Shown in pieces: positions 25,805-32,057 of a stretch of DNA of 32,057 nucleotides (within the stretch, counting starts at the first letter, position 1; each line of letters begins with the position of its first letter). The notes below the pieces were generated by a model that was not told where the DNA came from, made no database searches, and worked only from the letters and a program-made list of their open reading frames with translations. A program made the position numbers and the translations under genes. The stretch spans positions 1 to 32,057 of the forward strand of contig DAICZN010000111.1 in assembly GCA_027311105.1 (NCBI GenBank), read 5' to 3'. This DNA comes from Gallionella sp. Its GTDB lineage: Bacteria; Pseudomonadota; Gammaproteobacteria; Burkholderiales; Gallionellaceae.

Positions 25805-28240
25805 ATGGCATTAACCGTATTAATTTCACTGGCGATATGCGTCATGCTGGCGTTTTACCGCGCCTCGATTACCAGCTGGGTGCTGGCGGCGTTGGTAATC
25901 GTGCCGGTGGTTTCGATACAGGCAAGTTTTTCGGACTATGTGCTGATTCCGGTGGGCATTGCCCTGCTGTTGTTTATCGTGCTGTTCGGGATACCCTACG
26001 TGCGCCGCAATGTGGTGAGCGGCGCATTGCTTAAAATCTTCCGCAACATCCTGCCGCAGATTTCCGCCACGGAACAGGAGGCGATCGATGCCGGAACCGT
26101 GGGATGGGAAGGCGAGTTGTTCAGCGGCAACCCGGACTGGGACAAATTGATGGCCTTCCCGAAGTGCGGATTGAGTGCCACGGAACAGGCCTTTCTCGAC
26201 AATGAGGTCGAGCAGTTGTGCGCCATGCTGGACGATTGGGACATCACGCATAACCGCGCCGATCTGCCCCCCGAGGTCTGGCAGTACATCAAGGACAAGG
26301 GTTTCTTCGGCATGATCATACCCAGGCACTATGGCGGGCTGGAATTTTCCGCGCAGGCGCATTCCGCGGTGGTGTGCAAAGTGGCTTCGCGCAGCGGCAC
26401 GGGCGCAGTCACGGTGATGGTGCCCAATTCACTGGGGCCGGCCGAACTGTTGCTGCACTACGGCACGGAACAGCAAAAGGAAAAATACCTGCGCCGTTTG
26501 GCCCGCGGTCTGGAAGTGCCCTGCTTCGCGCTTACCGGCCCGTTCGCGGGTTCCGATGCCGGCGCGATCCCCGATTATGGCGTGGTTTGCCACGGGGAAT
26601 TTGCCGGGCAGCAGAACGTGCTGGGGATGCGCCTGACCTGGGAGAAACGCTATATCACGCTGGCGCCGGCAGCCACGCTGCTCGGCCTGGCGTTCAAATT
26701 GTATGACCCGGAACACCTGCTGGGAGGCGAAGCCGACCGCGGCATCACGCTCGCGCTGATACCCACCGACACCCCGGGGGTGCAGATCGGGCGCCGGCAT
26801 TTCCCGCTGAATTCCGCTTTCCTGAACGGCCCGACGCAGGGCAAGGATGTGTTCATCCCGATGGAGTACATCATCGGCGGCACCTCGCGCGTGGGCCAGG
26901 GCTGGCGCATGCTGATGGAGTGCCTGGCTGCGGGCCGTTCGATCTCATTGCCCGCCAGCAGCGTGGGCGGCATGAAACTGGTCGCGCGCACCAGCGGGGC
27001 CTATGGCCGGGTGCGCAAGCAGTTCAAGGTGCCGATAGGCAAATTCGAGGGAGTGGAAGAACCCCTGGCGCGTATCGGGGCCCACACCTACATGGTGGAC
27101 GCGGCACGCCGCTTTACCGCCCTGGCGCTGGACATGGGCGGCAAGCCATCGGTGATCTCGGCGATCATCAAATATCATTCCACGGAGCGTTGCCGCATCG
27201 TCATCAACGACGCGATGGATGTCCACGGCGGCAAGGGTATCAGCCTCGGGCCGGACAATTATCTGGGCCGTTTCTACCAGCAGATGCCGGTCGCCATCAC
27301 TGTGGAAGGCGCGAACATCCTGACCCGCACACTGATGATCTTCGGCCAGGGGGCGATTCGCTCCCATCCCTATGTCCTGAAAGAAATTGCTGCGGTGCAT
27401 GATCATGACCGCCAGCGCGCCCTGCACCAGTTCGACGAGGCGCTGTTCGGGCATATCACCTTTGCATTGAGCAATGCGGCGCGCAGCCTGGTGTTCGGGT
27501 TAACCGGCGGGCGTGGCATAGCAGCGCCAGAGGGCCTGGAAACCCGCCGCTATTACCAGCACCTGACGCGTTTCTCGGCGGCTTTTGCCTTCAGCGCGGA
27601 TGTGGCGATGGCGGCGCTGGGCGGCTCGCTGAAGCGCCGCGAGAAAATCTCCGCACGGCTCGGCGATGTATTGAGCCTGATGTATTTGTGCTCTTCGGCA
27701 TTGAAATGTTTTGAAGATGACGGCCGTCAGGCAGAAGATCTGCCGTTGCTGGACTGGTCCATGCAGGACGCGCTGTACAAGATCCAGCAGGCATTCGATG
27801 GCGTGATCGAGAATTTTCCGAATGCCTGGGTACGGGGCTTGTTAAGCGTCCTGGTTTTCCCGCTGGGTAAAGGTTTGTCTGCGCCGTCCGATCACCTCGG
27901 ACACCAGATCGCCACGCTGTTGATGAAGCCCGGCGATGCGCGCGATCGTTTGACCGGGGGGATCTACGTTCCCGAGGATGAACAGGATCCTGTGGGTGCG
28001 CTGGAAGCAGCCCTGGCCAGCACACTGGCCAGCGAACCTTTGCTCGCCAGCCTGGAAGAAGCGCGCAAGGCGGGCAAACTAAAGGCGCTGGAGGAGCCGT
28101 TGCGCATCGCCGAAGCACGCGATCTGGGCATCATTACCCCGGAACAGGCCTTGCAATTGGAAAGGGACTACGCGCTGCGCCGCAAGGTCATCATGGTGGA
28201 TGATTTTGCGCCTGAGCAGTTGCGGGCGGCACGGGTATAA
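25805..28240 (+). CDS. fadE: Acyl-CoA dehydrogenase, FadE type
   Basis: This FAD enzyme catalyses the first oxidation of beta-oxidation, making trans-2-enoyl-CoA from long acyl-CoA. At 811 aa it matches E. coli FadE (about 814) rather than the usual 380-aa dehydrogenases. Two N-terminal membrane segments (TVLISLAICVMLAFY and VLIPVGIALLLFIVLFGIPYV) are followed by the dehydrogenase domain. Motifs include PCFALTGPFAGSDAGAIPDY, GMRLTWEKRYITLAP, RHFPLNSAFLNGPTQGKDVF and TVEGANILTRTLMIFGQGAIR. The C-terminal DUF1974 region (GGSLKRREKISARLGD, then FPLGKGLSAPSDHLG) is complete. ATG 25805 has GGAG about 11 nt upstream. It is the first gene of a four-gene run with an SDR, an acyl-CoA ligase and a thioesterase. 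A 158-bp gap separates it from radA. No electron-transfer flavoprotein genes are adjacent. Confidence 0.92.
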   Translation: MALTVLISLAICVMLAFYRASITSWVLAALVIVPVVSIQASFSDYVLIPVGIALLLFIVLFGIPYVRRNVVSGALLKIFRNILPQISATEQEAIDAGTVGWEGELFSGNPDWDKLMAFPKCGLSATEQAFLDNEVEQLCAMLDDWDITHNRADLPPEVWQYIKDKGFFGMIIPRHYGGLEFSAQAHSAVVCKVASRSGTGAVTVMVPNSLGPAELLLHYGTEQQKEKYLRRLARGLEVPCFALTGPFAGSDAGAIPDYGVVCHGEFAGQQNVLGMRLTWEKRYITLAPAATLLGLAFKLYDPEHLLGGEADRGITLALIPTDTPGVQIGRRHFPLNSAFLNGPTQGKDVFIPMEYIIGGTSRVGQGWRMLMECLAAGRSISLPASSVGGMKLVARTSGAYGRVRKQFKVPIGKFEGVEEPLARIGAHTYMVDAARRFTALALDMGGKPSVISAIIKYHSTERCRIVINDAMDVHGGKGISLGPDNYLGRFYQQMPVAITVEGANILTRTLMIFGQGAIRSHPYVLKEIAAVHDHDRQRALHQFDEALFGHITFALSNAARSLVFGLTGGRGIAAPEGLETRRYYQHLTRFSAAFAFSADVAMAALGGSLKRREKISARLGDVLSLMYLCSSALKCFEDDGRQAEDLPLLDWSMQDALYKIQQAFDGVIENFPNAWVRGLLSVLVFPLGKGLSAPSDHLGHQIATLLMKPGDARDRLTGGIYVPEDEQDPVGALEAALASTLASEPLLASLEEARKAGKLKALEEPLRIAEARDLGIITPEQALQLERDYALRRKVIMVDDFAPEQLRAARV

Positions 28241-28311
28241 AAGCATTCCGACGATAAAAACTCTCGTTCTCCGGGACAATGTATGGGCAAATTTTGAAAG
28301 AGATTCCGGGA

Positions 28312-29148
28312 ATGAACGATCTGCATGGCAAAGTCATTTTGATTACCGGCTCCACCCGCGGAATCGGGCGGGAGATCGCGCTGCGTTGCGCGCGCGATGG
28401 CGCGAAGGTGGTGATCACCGGAAAGACGGCAACGGCGCATGCCAAATTGCCGGGCACGATACATACGGTTGCCGATGAGGTGGTGCAAGCCGGCGGCCAG
28501 GCGCTGGCGATCCAGCTGGATGTGCGCGACGAGCTGGCGATCAAGTCTGCGGTGGAACAGGTGGTGGGGCATTTCGGCGGTATCGATGTGCTGGTCAATA
28601 ACGCCAGCGCCATCAGCATGACCACCACACTGGAAACGACACCGAAGCGGCTCGACCTGATGTGGGACGTGAACATGCGCGCGACTTTTCTGGTTTCGCA
28701 GGCCTGTATTCCCCACCTCAAACGCGCGGCCAATCCGCACATTCTTACCCTGTCGCCGCCGCTCAACCTGGATGCCAAATGGTTTGCCCCGCATCTGGCT
28801 TATACGATCTCGAAATATGGCATGAGCCTGTGCACGCTCGGCCTGGCGCGGGAATTCGCCGCCGATGGCGGCGGGGCCGGGGGGATAGGGGTGAACTGCC
28901 TGTGGCCGCGCACCACCATCGCCACTGCCGCCATCGAGTTCAATTTTCCGGCAGCGGTGCTGCGCGCTTCGCGCCTTCCCGCCATCATGGCGGATGCGGC
29001 GCACGCGATCCTGACGCGCGACAGCCGCACCTGCAGCGGGAATTTTTTCATCGACGAAGATGTATTGCGCGCAGCCGGGGAGAGCGACTTCGCGCAATAT
29101 GCGGTAGCGCCGGGTACGCCGCTGTTCAACGATTTGTTTCTGGGTTGA
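28312..29148 (+). CDS. HSDL2-like short-chain dehydrogenase/reductase
   Basis: This 278-aa NAD(P)-binding oxidoreductase is of the SDR superfamily. The cofactor motif TGSTRGIG is near the N-terminus. KTATAHAKLPGTIHTVADEV, NNASAISMTTTLETTPKRLDLM, HILTLSPPLNL, the catalytic YTISK with MSLCTLGLA, and LWPRTTIATAA closely follow the HSDL2 (hydroxysteroid dehydrogenase-like 2) pattern. HSDL2 relatives are linked to fatty-acid metabolism, but their substrate is unclear. ATG 28312 (MNDLHGKVILITG) fits the family N-terminus; the ORF track's ATG 28279 adds 11 residues and cannot be excluded. It follows fadE by 71 nt and precedes the ligase gene by 16 nt. A 3-hydroxyacyl-CoA or related chain intermediate is a reasonable guess for the substrate, by context only. 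Confidence 0.82.
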   Translation: MNDLHGKVILITGSTRGIGREIALRCARDGAKVVITGKTATAHAKLPGTIHTVADEVVQAGGQALAIQLDVRDELAIKSAVEQVVGHFGGIDVLVNNASAISMTTTLETTPKRLDLMWDVNMRATFLVSQACIPHLKRAANPHILTLSPPLNLDAKWFAPHLAYTISKYGMSLCTLGLAREFAADGGGAGGIGVNCLWPRTTIATAAIEFNFPAAVLRASRLPAIMADAAHAILTRDSRTCSGNFFIDEDVLRAAGESDFAQYAVAPGTPLFNDLFLG

Positions 29149-29164
29149 TTCACAGGGGAGTGAA

Positions 29165-30976
29165 ATGCGAGAGAAGCATCGGGATTTGATTACGCCGGAA
29201 CAGGCAGGCACTCTGCACGGCTTGTTTCTGGAACGGGTAAAACGCACACCCGGCAATATCGCCTACCGTTATTTCGACGTGCATCGCGAAGCATGGTTGA
29301 CCCTCACCTGGGCACAGACTTTCGACCAGATGACGCGCTGGCAGGTGGCGTTGCAGCGCGAGGGGCTGATACCGGGCGACCGCGTTGCGCTGATGTTGCG
29401 CAACTGCCCGGAATGGGTGATGTTCGAGCAGGCCGCGATGTCGCTGGGATTGGTGGTGGTGCCGCTGTATACCGTGGACAGGCCGGACAACGTTGCCTAC
29501 ATCATCAATGATGCACAGGTGAAAGTGCTGCTGTTCGAGACTGCCGAGCAGTGGCAGGCGCTGCGCACGGTGCGCGATCAGCTCGGTGGAATCAAGCGCC
29601 TGGTCAGCATCGACAAAATACCGGAAGACAGCGAACCGCGCCTGCAATGCGCGCATGATTGGCTGCCGGCACAGGGCAGGAAGGGCTGGGAACGCGTGCG
29701 CGACCGAGATACGCTGGCCACCATCATTTATACCTCCGGCACCACGTGGAAACCCAAGGGTGTGATGCTGTCGCACTACAATATCCTGTACAACGCCTAT
29801 GAAGCGTTCATGGCGATCAGTTTAAGTTTTGACAGTTCCGACATTTCGTTGTCCTTCCTGCCGCTGTCGCATACTTTCGAACGCACTGTGGGCTATTACA
29901 TGCCGATGATGGCCGGTGAGATGGTGGCCTACGCGCGTTCCATTCCGTTGCTTGCCGAAGACTTGTTGACTATCCGGCCGACCGCGCTGATCGCCGTGCC
30001 GCGCATCTACGAACGCATTTACAACGCGATCCATGCCAAGCTCGAAGAGGGGCCGCCGTTGCGTCGCAAGCTGTTCAAGCTTGCGGTGGATGTGGGCTGG
30101 CACCGCTTCGAGCGCCAACAGGGAAGGGCTGCCTGGCACCCGAAGTTATTGTTGTGGCCGCTGCTGAAACGGCTGGTGGCGGACAAGGTGATGGACAGGC
30201 TGGGGGGCCGTTTGCGGATATCCCTGAGCGGCGGCGCGGCCCTGTCCCCCAAGGTGTCGCGCCTGTTCATCGCGTTCGGCCTGCCGCTGATCCAGGGTTA
30301 TGGCCTGACCGAAACCAGCCCGGTGATCAGCGCAAACCATGTCGACGACAACTATCCCTCCAGCGTGGGCCTGCCCTTGTCCGGCATAGAAGTGCGCATC
30401 GGTGAGCACAACGCGCTGCTGGTGCGCGGCCCGTCCAATATGCTGGGCTATTTGAACAACCCCGCTGCCACGGCCGCGATGATAGACCAGGACGGCTGGC
30501 TGAACACCGGCGATACCGCGCGCATCAGCGAGACAGGGCACATCTACATCACCGGCCGGCTCAAGGAGATCATCGTCATGTCCAATGGCGAAAAGGTGCC
30601 GCCGGCCGACATAGAGGAAGCCATCCTGCGCGACCGCCTGTTCGAACAGGTGATGGTGTACGGCGAGGGACGGCCCAAGCTGGTGGCGCTGGCGGTGGTC
30701 AATCCCGAACAATGGCAGGCATTCGCGCAACAGGTTGGGGTGCGCGCCGACATGCCGGAAGCGCTGCATGACAGCCGTGTCGAGCAGCAGGTTCTGGACC
30801 GCATCGCGGAACAGATCAGGGAATTCCCGGGGTACGCGAATGTGCGCCGCGTGCTGCTGCTGACCGAGCAGTGGAGTATAGAGAACGGCTTGCTGACGCC
30901 CACCCTCAAACTCAAGCGCCCGCAGGTGGCAGCGCGTTACGCCGAACAGATCGAACAACTTTATGAAGGACGTTAA
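29165..30976 (+). CDS. Long-chain acyl-CoA synthetase (AMP-forming), with an unusual P-loop residue
   Basis: This enzyme activates free fatty acids to acyl-CoA through an acyl-AMP intermediate. The 603-aa protein has the AMP-binding P-loop IIYTSGTTWKPKGVMLSH, adenine-site GYGLTETSPVIS, TGDTARISETGHIYITGRLKE and the C-terminal GEKVPPADIE, typical of the FAA1/long-chain group. The odd point is Trp (TGG) in TSGTT-W-KPKG, where the family nearly always has Gly (or Ser). A single G-to-T change from GGG would explain it, and a bulky residue there would likely disturb the ATP phosphate loop. The rest looks intact. ATG 29165 has a GGGGAG Shine-Dalgarno. It lies 16 nt after the SDR gene, and the thioesterase start follows 2 nt after its stop. 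Exact chain-length preference is not readable. Confidence 0.9.
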   Translation: MREKHRDLITPEQAGTLHGLFLERVKRTPGNIAYRYFDVHREAWLTLTWAQTFDQMTRWQVALQREGLIPGDRVALMLRNCPEWVMFEQAAMSLGLVVVPLYTVDRPDNVAYIINDAQVKVLLFETAEQWQALRTVRDQLGGIKRLVSIDKIPEDSEPRLQCAHDWLPAQGRKGWERVRDRDTLATIIYTSGTTWKPKGVMLSHYNILYNAYEAFMAISLSFDSSDISLSFLPLSHTFERTVGYYMPMMAGEMVAYARSIPLLAEDLLTIRPTALIAVPRIYERIYNAIHAKLEEGPPLRRKLFKLAVDVGWHRFERQQGRAAWHPKLLLWPLLKRLVADKVMDRLGGRLRISLSGGAALSPKVSRLFIAFGLPLIQGYGLTETSPVISANHVDDNYPSSVGLPLSGIEVRIGEHNALLVRGPSNMLGYLNNPAATAAMIDQDGWLNTGDTARISETGHIYITGRLKEIIVMSNGEKVPPADIEEAILRDRLFEQVMVYGEGRPKLVALAVVNPEQWQAFAQQVGVRADMPEALHDSRVEQQVLDRIAEQIREFPGYANVRRVLLLTEQWSIENGLLTPTLKLKRPQVAARYAEQIEQLYEGR

Positions 30977-30978
30977 TC

Positions 30979-31380
30979 TTGGATGACCATCAGCACACCA
31001 CCCTGCCCCAGCGCGAGCCGACCATACGCGTGGTTGCGATGCCCAGCGATTGCAACTTTACCGGCGACGTGTTCGGCGGATGGATCATGGCCCAGGTGGA
31101 TATTGCCGGGAGCATTCCCGCTTTGCATCGCGCCAGGGGCAGGGTGGCCACGGTCGCGGTGAATTCCTTCGTGTTCAAGCAGCCGTTGTTCATGGGCGAC
31201 TTGGTGAGCTTTTATACGAATATCGTCAAGGTCGGGCGCACTTCCATCACGGTGAATGTAGAGGTGTATTCGCAGCGCGATCCGGCCAAACCGGTTTGCG
31301 TCAAGGTCACCGAGGCCACGCTGACCTATGTGGCAGTCGGTGAAGACCGCAAGCCCAGGGTTGTTCCCCCTGAAGAATAG
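30979..31380 (+). CDS. Acyl-CoA thioesterase, YciA/hotdog family (TTG start)
   Basis: The protein hydrolyses acyl-CoA to free acid and CoA. The 133-aa hotdog fold carries DCNFTGDVFGGWIMAQVD, the conserved helix region with the likely catalytic Asp and the Gly-Gly turn, and later NSFVFKQPLFMGDLVSFYTNI and TEATLTYVAV. The start is TTG 30979, 2 nt past the acyl-CoA ligase stop. A GAAGGA Shine-Dalgarno inside the end of the ligase gene sits about 8 nt upstream. The next ATG lies too far in (VVAMPSDCN) and would remove the first strand. Its position suggests translational coupling and a role in balancing acyl-CoA made by the ligase. YciA is the closest-looking named relative. Chain specificity is unknown. 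Confidence 0.88.
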   Translation: MDDHQHTTLPQREPTIRVVAMPSDCNFTGDVFGGWIMAQVDIAGSIPALHRARGRVATVAVNSFVFKQPLFMGDLVSFYTNIVKVGRTSITVNVEVYSQRDPAKPVCVKVTEATLTYVAVGEDRKPRVVPPEE

Positions 31381-31401
31381 GCGCATGATCACACGGAGTT
31401 T

Positions 31402-31423
31402 CCGGGTTGGTTTTTAACCCCGG
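31402..31423 (+). other. Weak hairpin after the fatty-acid operon
   Basis: CCGGGTT and AACCCCGG pair with one bulged C around a T-rich loop (GGTTTTT), 22 nt past the thioesterase stop. There is no T-tract after the stem, so termination is doubtful. The rest of the 158-bp gap up to the GDSL gene shows nothing clear. Confidence 0.25.
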
Positions 31424-31538
31424 ATCCGGTAATCCGCGCAGTGCAAATTGGAACATCAGGAATAGACGGTTTTTCGCAATTACGGGAATGCCTTGCAGCT
31501 TGCCTGGAATCTTGATCAATCAACCCGGGAGAATTCAA

Positions 31539-32057
31539 ATGCGTCAATTCAAGTTAAGTTCAGCTTTGCTGGTCATCGTGATTCTGGCGGGTTGCGGCGG
31601 CGGCAGTGATGTCCCCGCCAAACCGAAATTTGCCTCGCAGGTTTCGTTTGGCGACAGCCTGAGCGATGTCGGCTCGTACGATGTAGGGATCGTGAATGCG
31701 TATGGAGGCGGGCAGTTCACGATCAATGCCGCCTCCAGCGTCAAGGCTGTCACGCCGACCAACTGGACCGAGTTCACTTCGCTCAGTCTGGGCCTGGGTA
31801 TGCCGTGTGCTGCAGAGACAGGTCTGAATGATGGGAGTACTACACCGTCAAGCACAAATGTGGCGATGGTATCTTATACTGCTTGTACAGGCTATGCCCA
31901 GGGCGGCTCGCGCGTGACCCTGCAGCCGGGGATAGGGAATTATCAGACACCTCCTGGTGGCTTTGCGCTGACCGTGCCGGTCGCGACGCAAATCAGCAAT
32001 TATCTTGCCACGCATGCTACGCCTAATGCACCGGGCAAGTTTACGGGCAATGAAATC
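31539..32057 (+). CDS. GDSL/SGNH-family esterase lipoprotein, 5' part only
   Basis: This ORF is missing from the track because it runs off the window end without a stop; 173 codons are visible. It starts at ATG 31539 with a GGGAGA Shine-Dalgarno. The signal peptide MRQFKLSSALLVIVILAGC ends in a lipobox LAGC with Cys at 19, followed by a Gly-rich linker CGGGSD. The block I motif FGDSLSDVGSY carries the predicted nucleophilic Ser of GDSL/SGNH lipases and esterases. Blocks with the oxyanion Gly/Asn and the catalytic Asp-His pair would lie beyond the window. The region after block I (SSVKAVTPTNWTEFTSL, CTGYAQGGSRVTLQPG) resembles bacterial secreted SGNH esterases. It is probably surface- or periplasm-anchored. 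The substrate is unknown. Confidence 0.85.
   Translation, partial: MRQFKLSSALLVIVILAGCGGGSDVPAKPKFASQVSFGDSLSDVGSYDVGIVNAYGGGQFTINAASSVKAVTPTNWTEFTSLSLGLGMPCAAETGLNDGSTTPSSTNVAMVSYTACTGYAQGGSRVTLQPGIGNYQTPPGGFALTVPVATQISNYLATHATPNAPGKFTGNEI

Noticed and set aside
26536-26570. GPFAGSDA in FadE as an unusual active-site change
   Set aside because: The Phe position is variable in the acyl-CoA dehydrogenase signature (E. coli FadE has Glu there), so nothing essential is lost.

Overview
The window looks like a chromosomal segment of a betaproteobacterium. This is inferred from its moderately high GC, gene families and protein style. The Nitrosomonadales/Gallionellaceae side of the class is my best guess, but no marker here proves it. 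There are no rRNA or tRNA genes, no CRISPR arrays, no transposases and no phage genes. Most genes are core or common accessory functions, and I found no clearly foreign block.

Layout. (1) 56-2768 (-): aconitase A, broken by one frameshift and one in-frame TAA. (2) 3085-7140 (+): a MASE1-5xPAS-GGDEF-EAL c-di-GMP enzyme, divergent from acnA. (3) 7233-8975 (-): queF (queuosine pathway) followed by a FGGY pentulose kinase. (4) 9026-12553 (+): smc, with an intrinsic terminator. (5) 12602-16357 (-): an orphan tatA, then (read backwards) oxyR, a rubredoxin-less rubrerythrin, a two-cluster Fe-S oxidoreductase of the HdrD/GlpC type and DUF3501. This block looks like a peroxide-defence cluster and is the most promising little-described system here. 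(6) 16430-18361 (-): DinG/YoaA-type Fe-S helicase. (7) 18529-20868: two inverted copies of a 65-68 bp palindromic element bracket a flavin reductase (+) and an EmrB-type exporter (-). The second copy fills the gap between emrA and emrB. (8) 22475-24205 (+): two lipoproteins and a TMEM175-type channel. (9) 24288-25646 (+): radA. (10) 25805-31380 (+): a tight fatty-acid operon of fadE, HSDL2-like SDR, long-chain acyl-CoA ligase and YciA-type thioesterase. (11) 31539 to the window end (+): the start of a GDSL/SGNH lipoprotein esterase, absent from the ORF track because it is cut by the window edge.

How they work together. OxyR with both redox cysteines sits directly upstream of rubrerythrin, and a 15-bp sequence close to the OxyR half-site lies between them. 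The Fe-S protein that follows could replace the missing rubredoxin domain as electron donor. The fadE-SDR-fadD-yciA operon covers activation, first oxidation and thioester release of long acyl chains. emrA and emrB form an export pump lacking a local outer-membrane partner.

Caution: acnA carries two lesions, and the acyl-CoA ligase has a Trp in place of an almost invariant Gly in its P-loop. Both point substitutions are explained by single G-to-T changes on the coding strand, so sequence error must be separated from real decay. All motif, promoter and hairpin calls were made by eye; no search or folding program was run.
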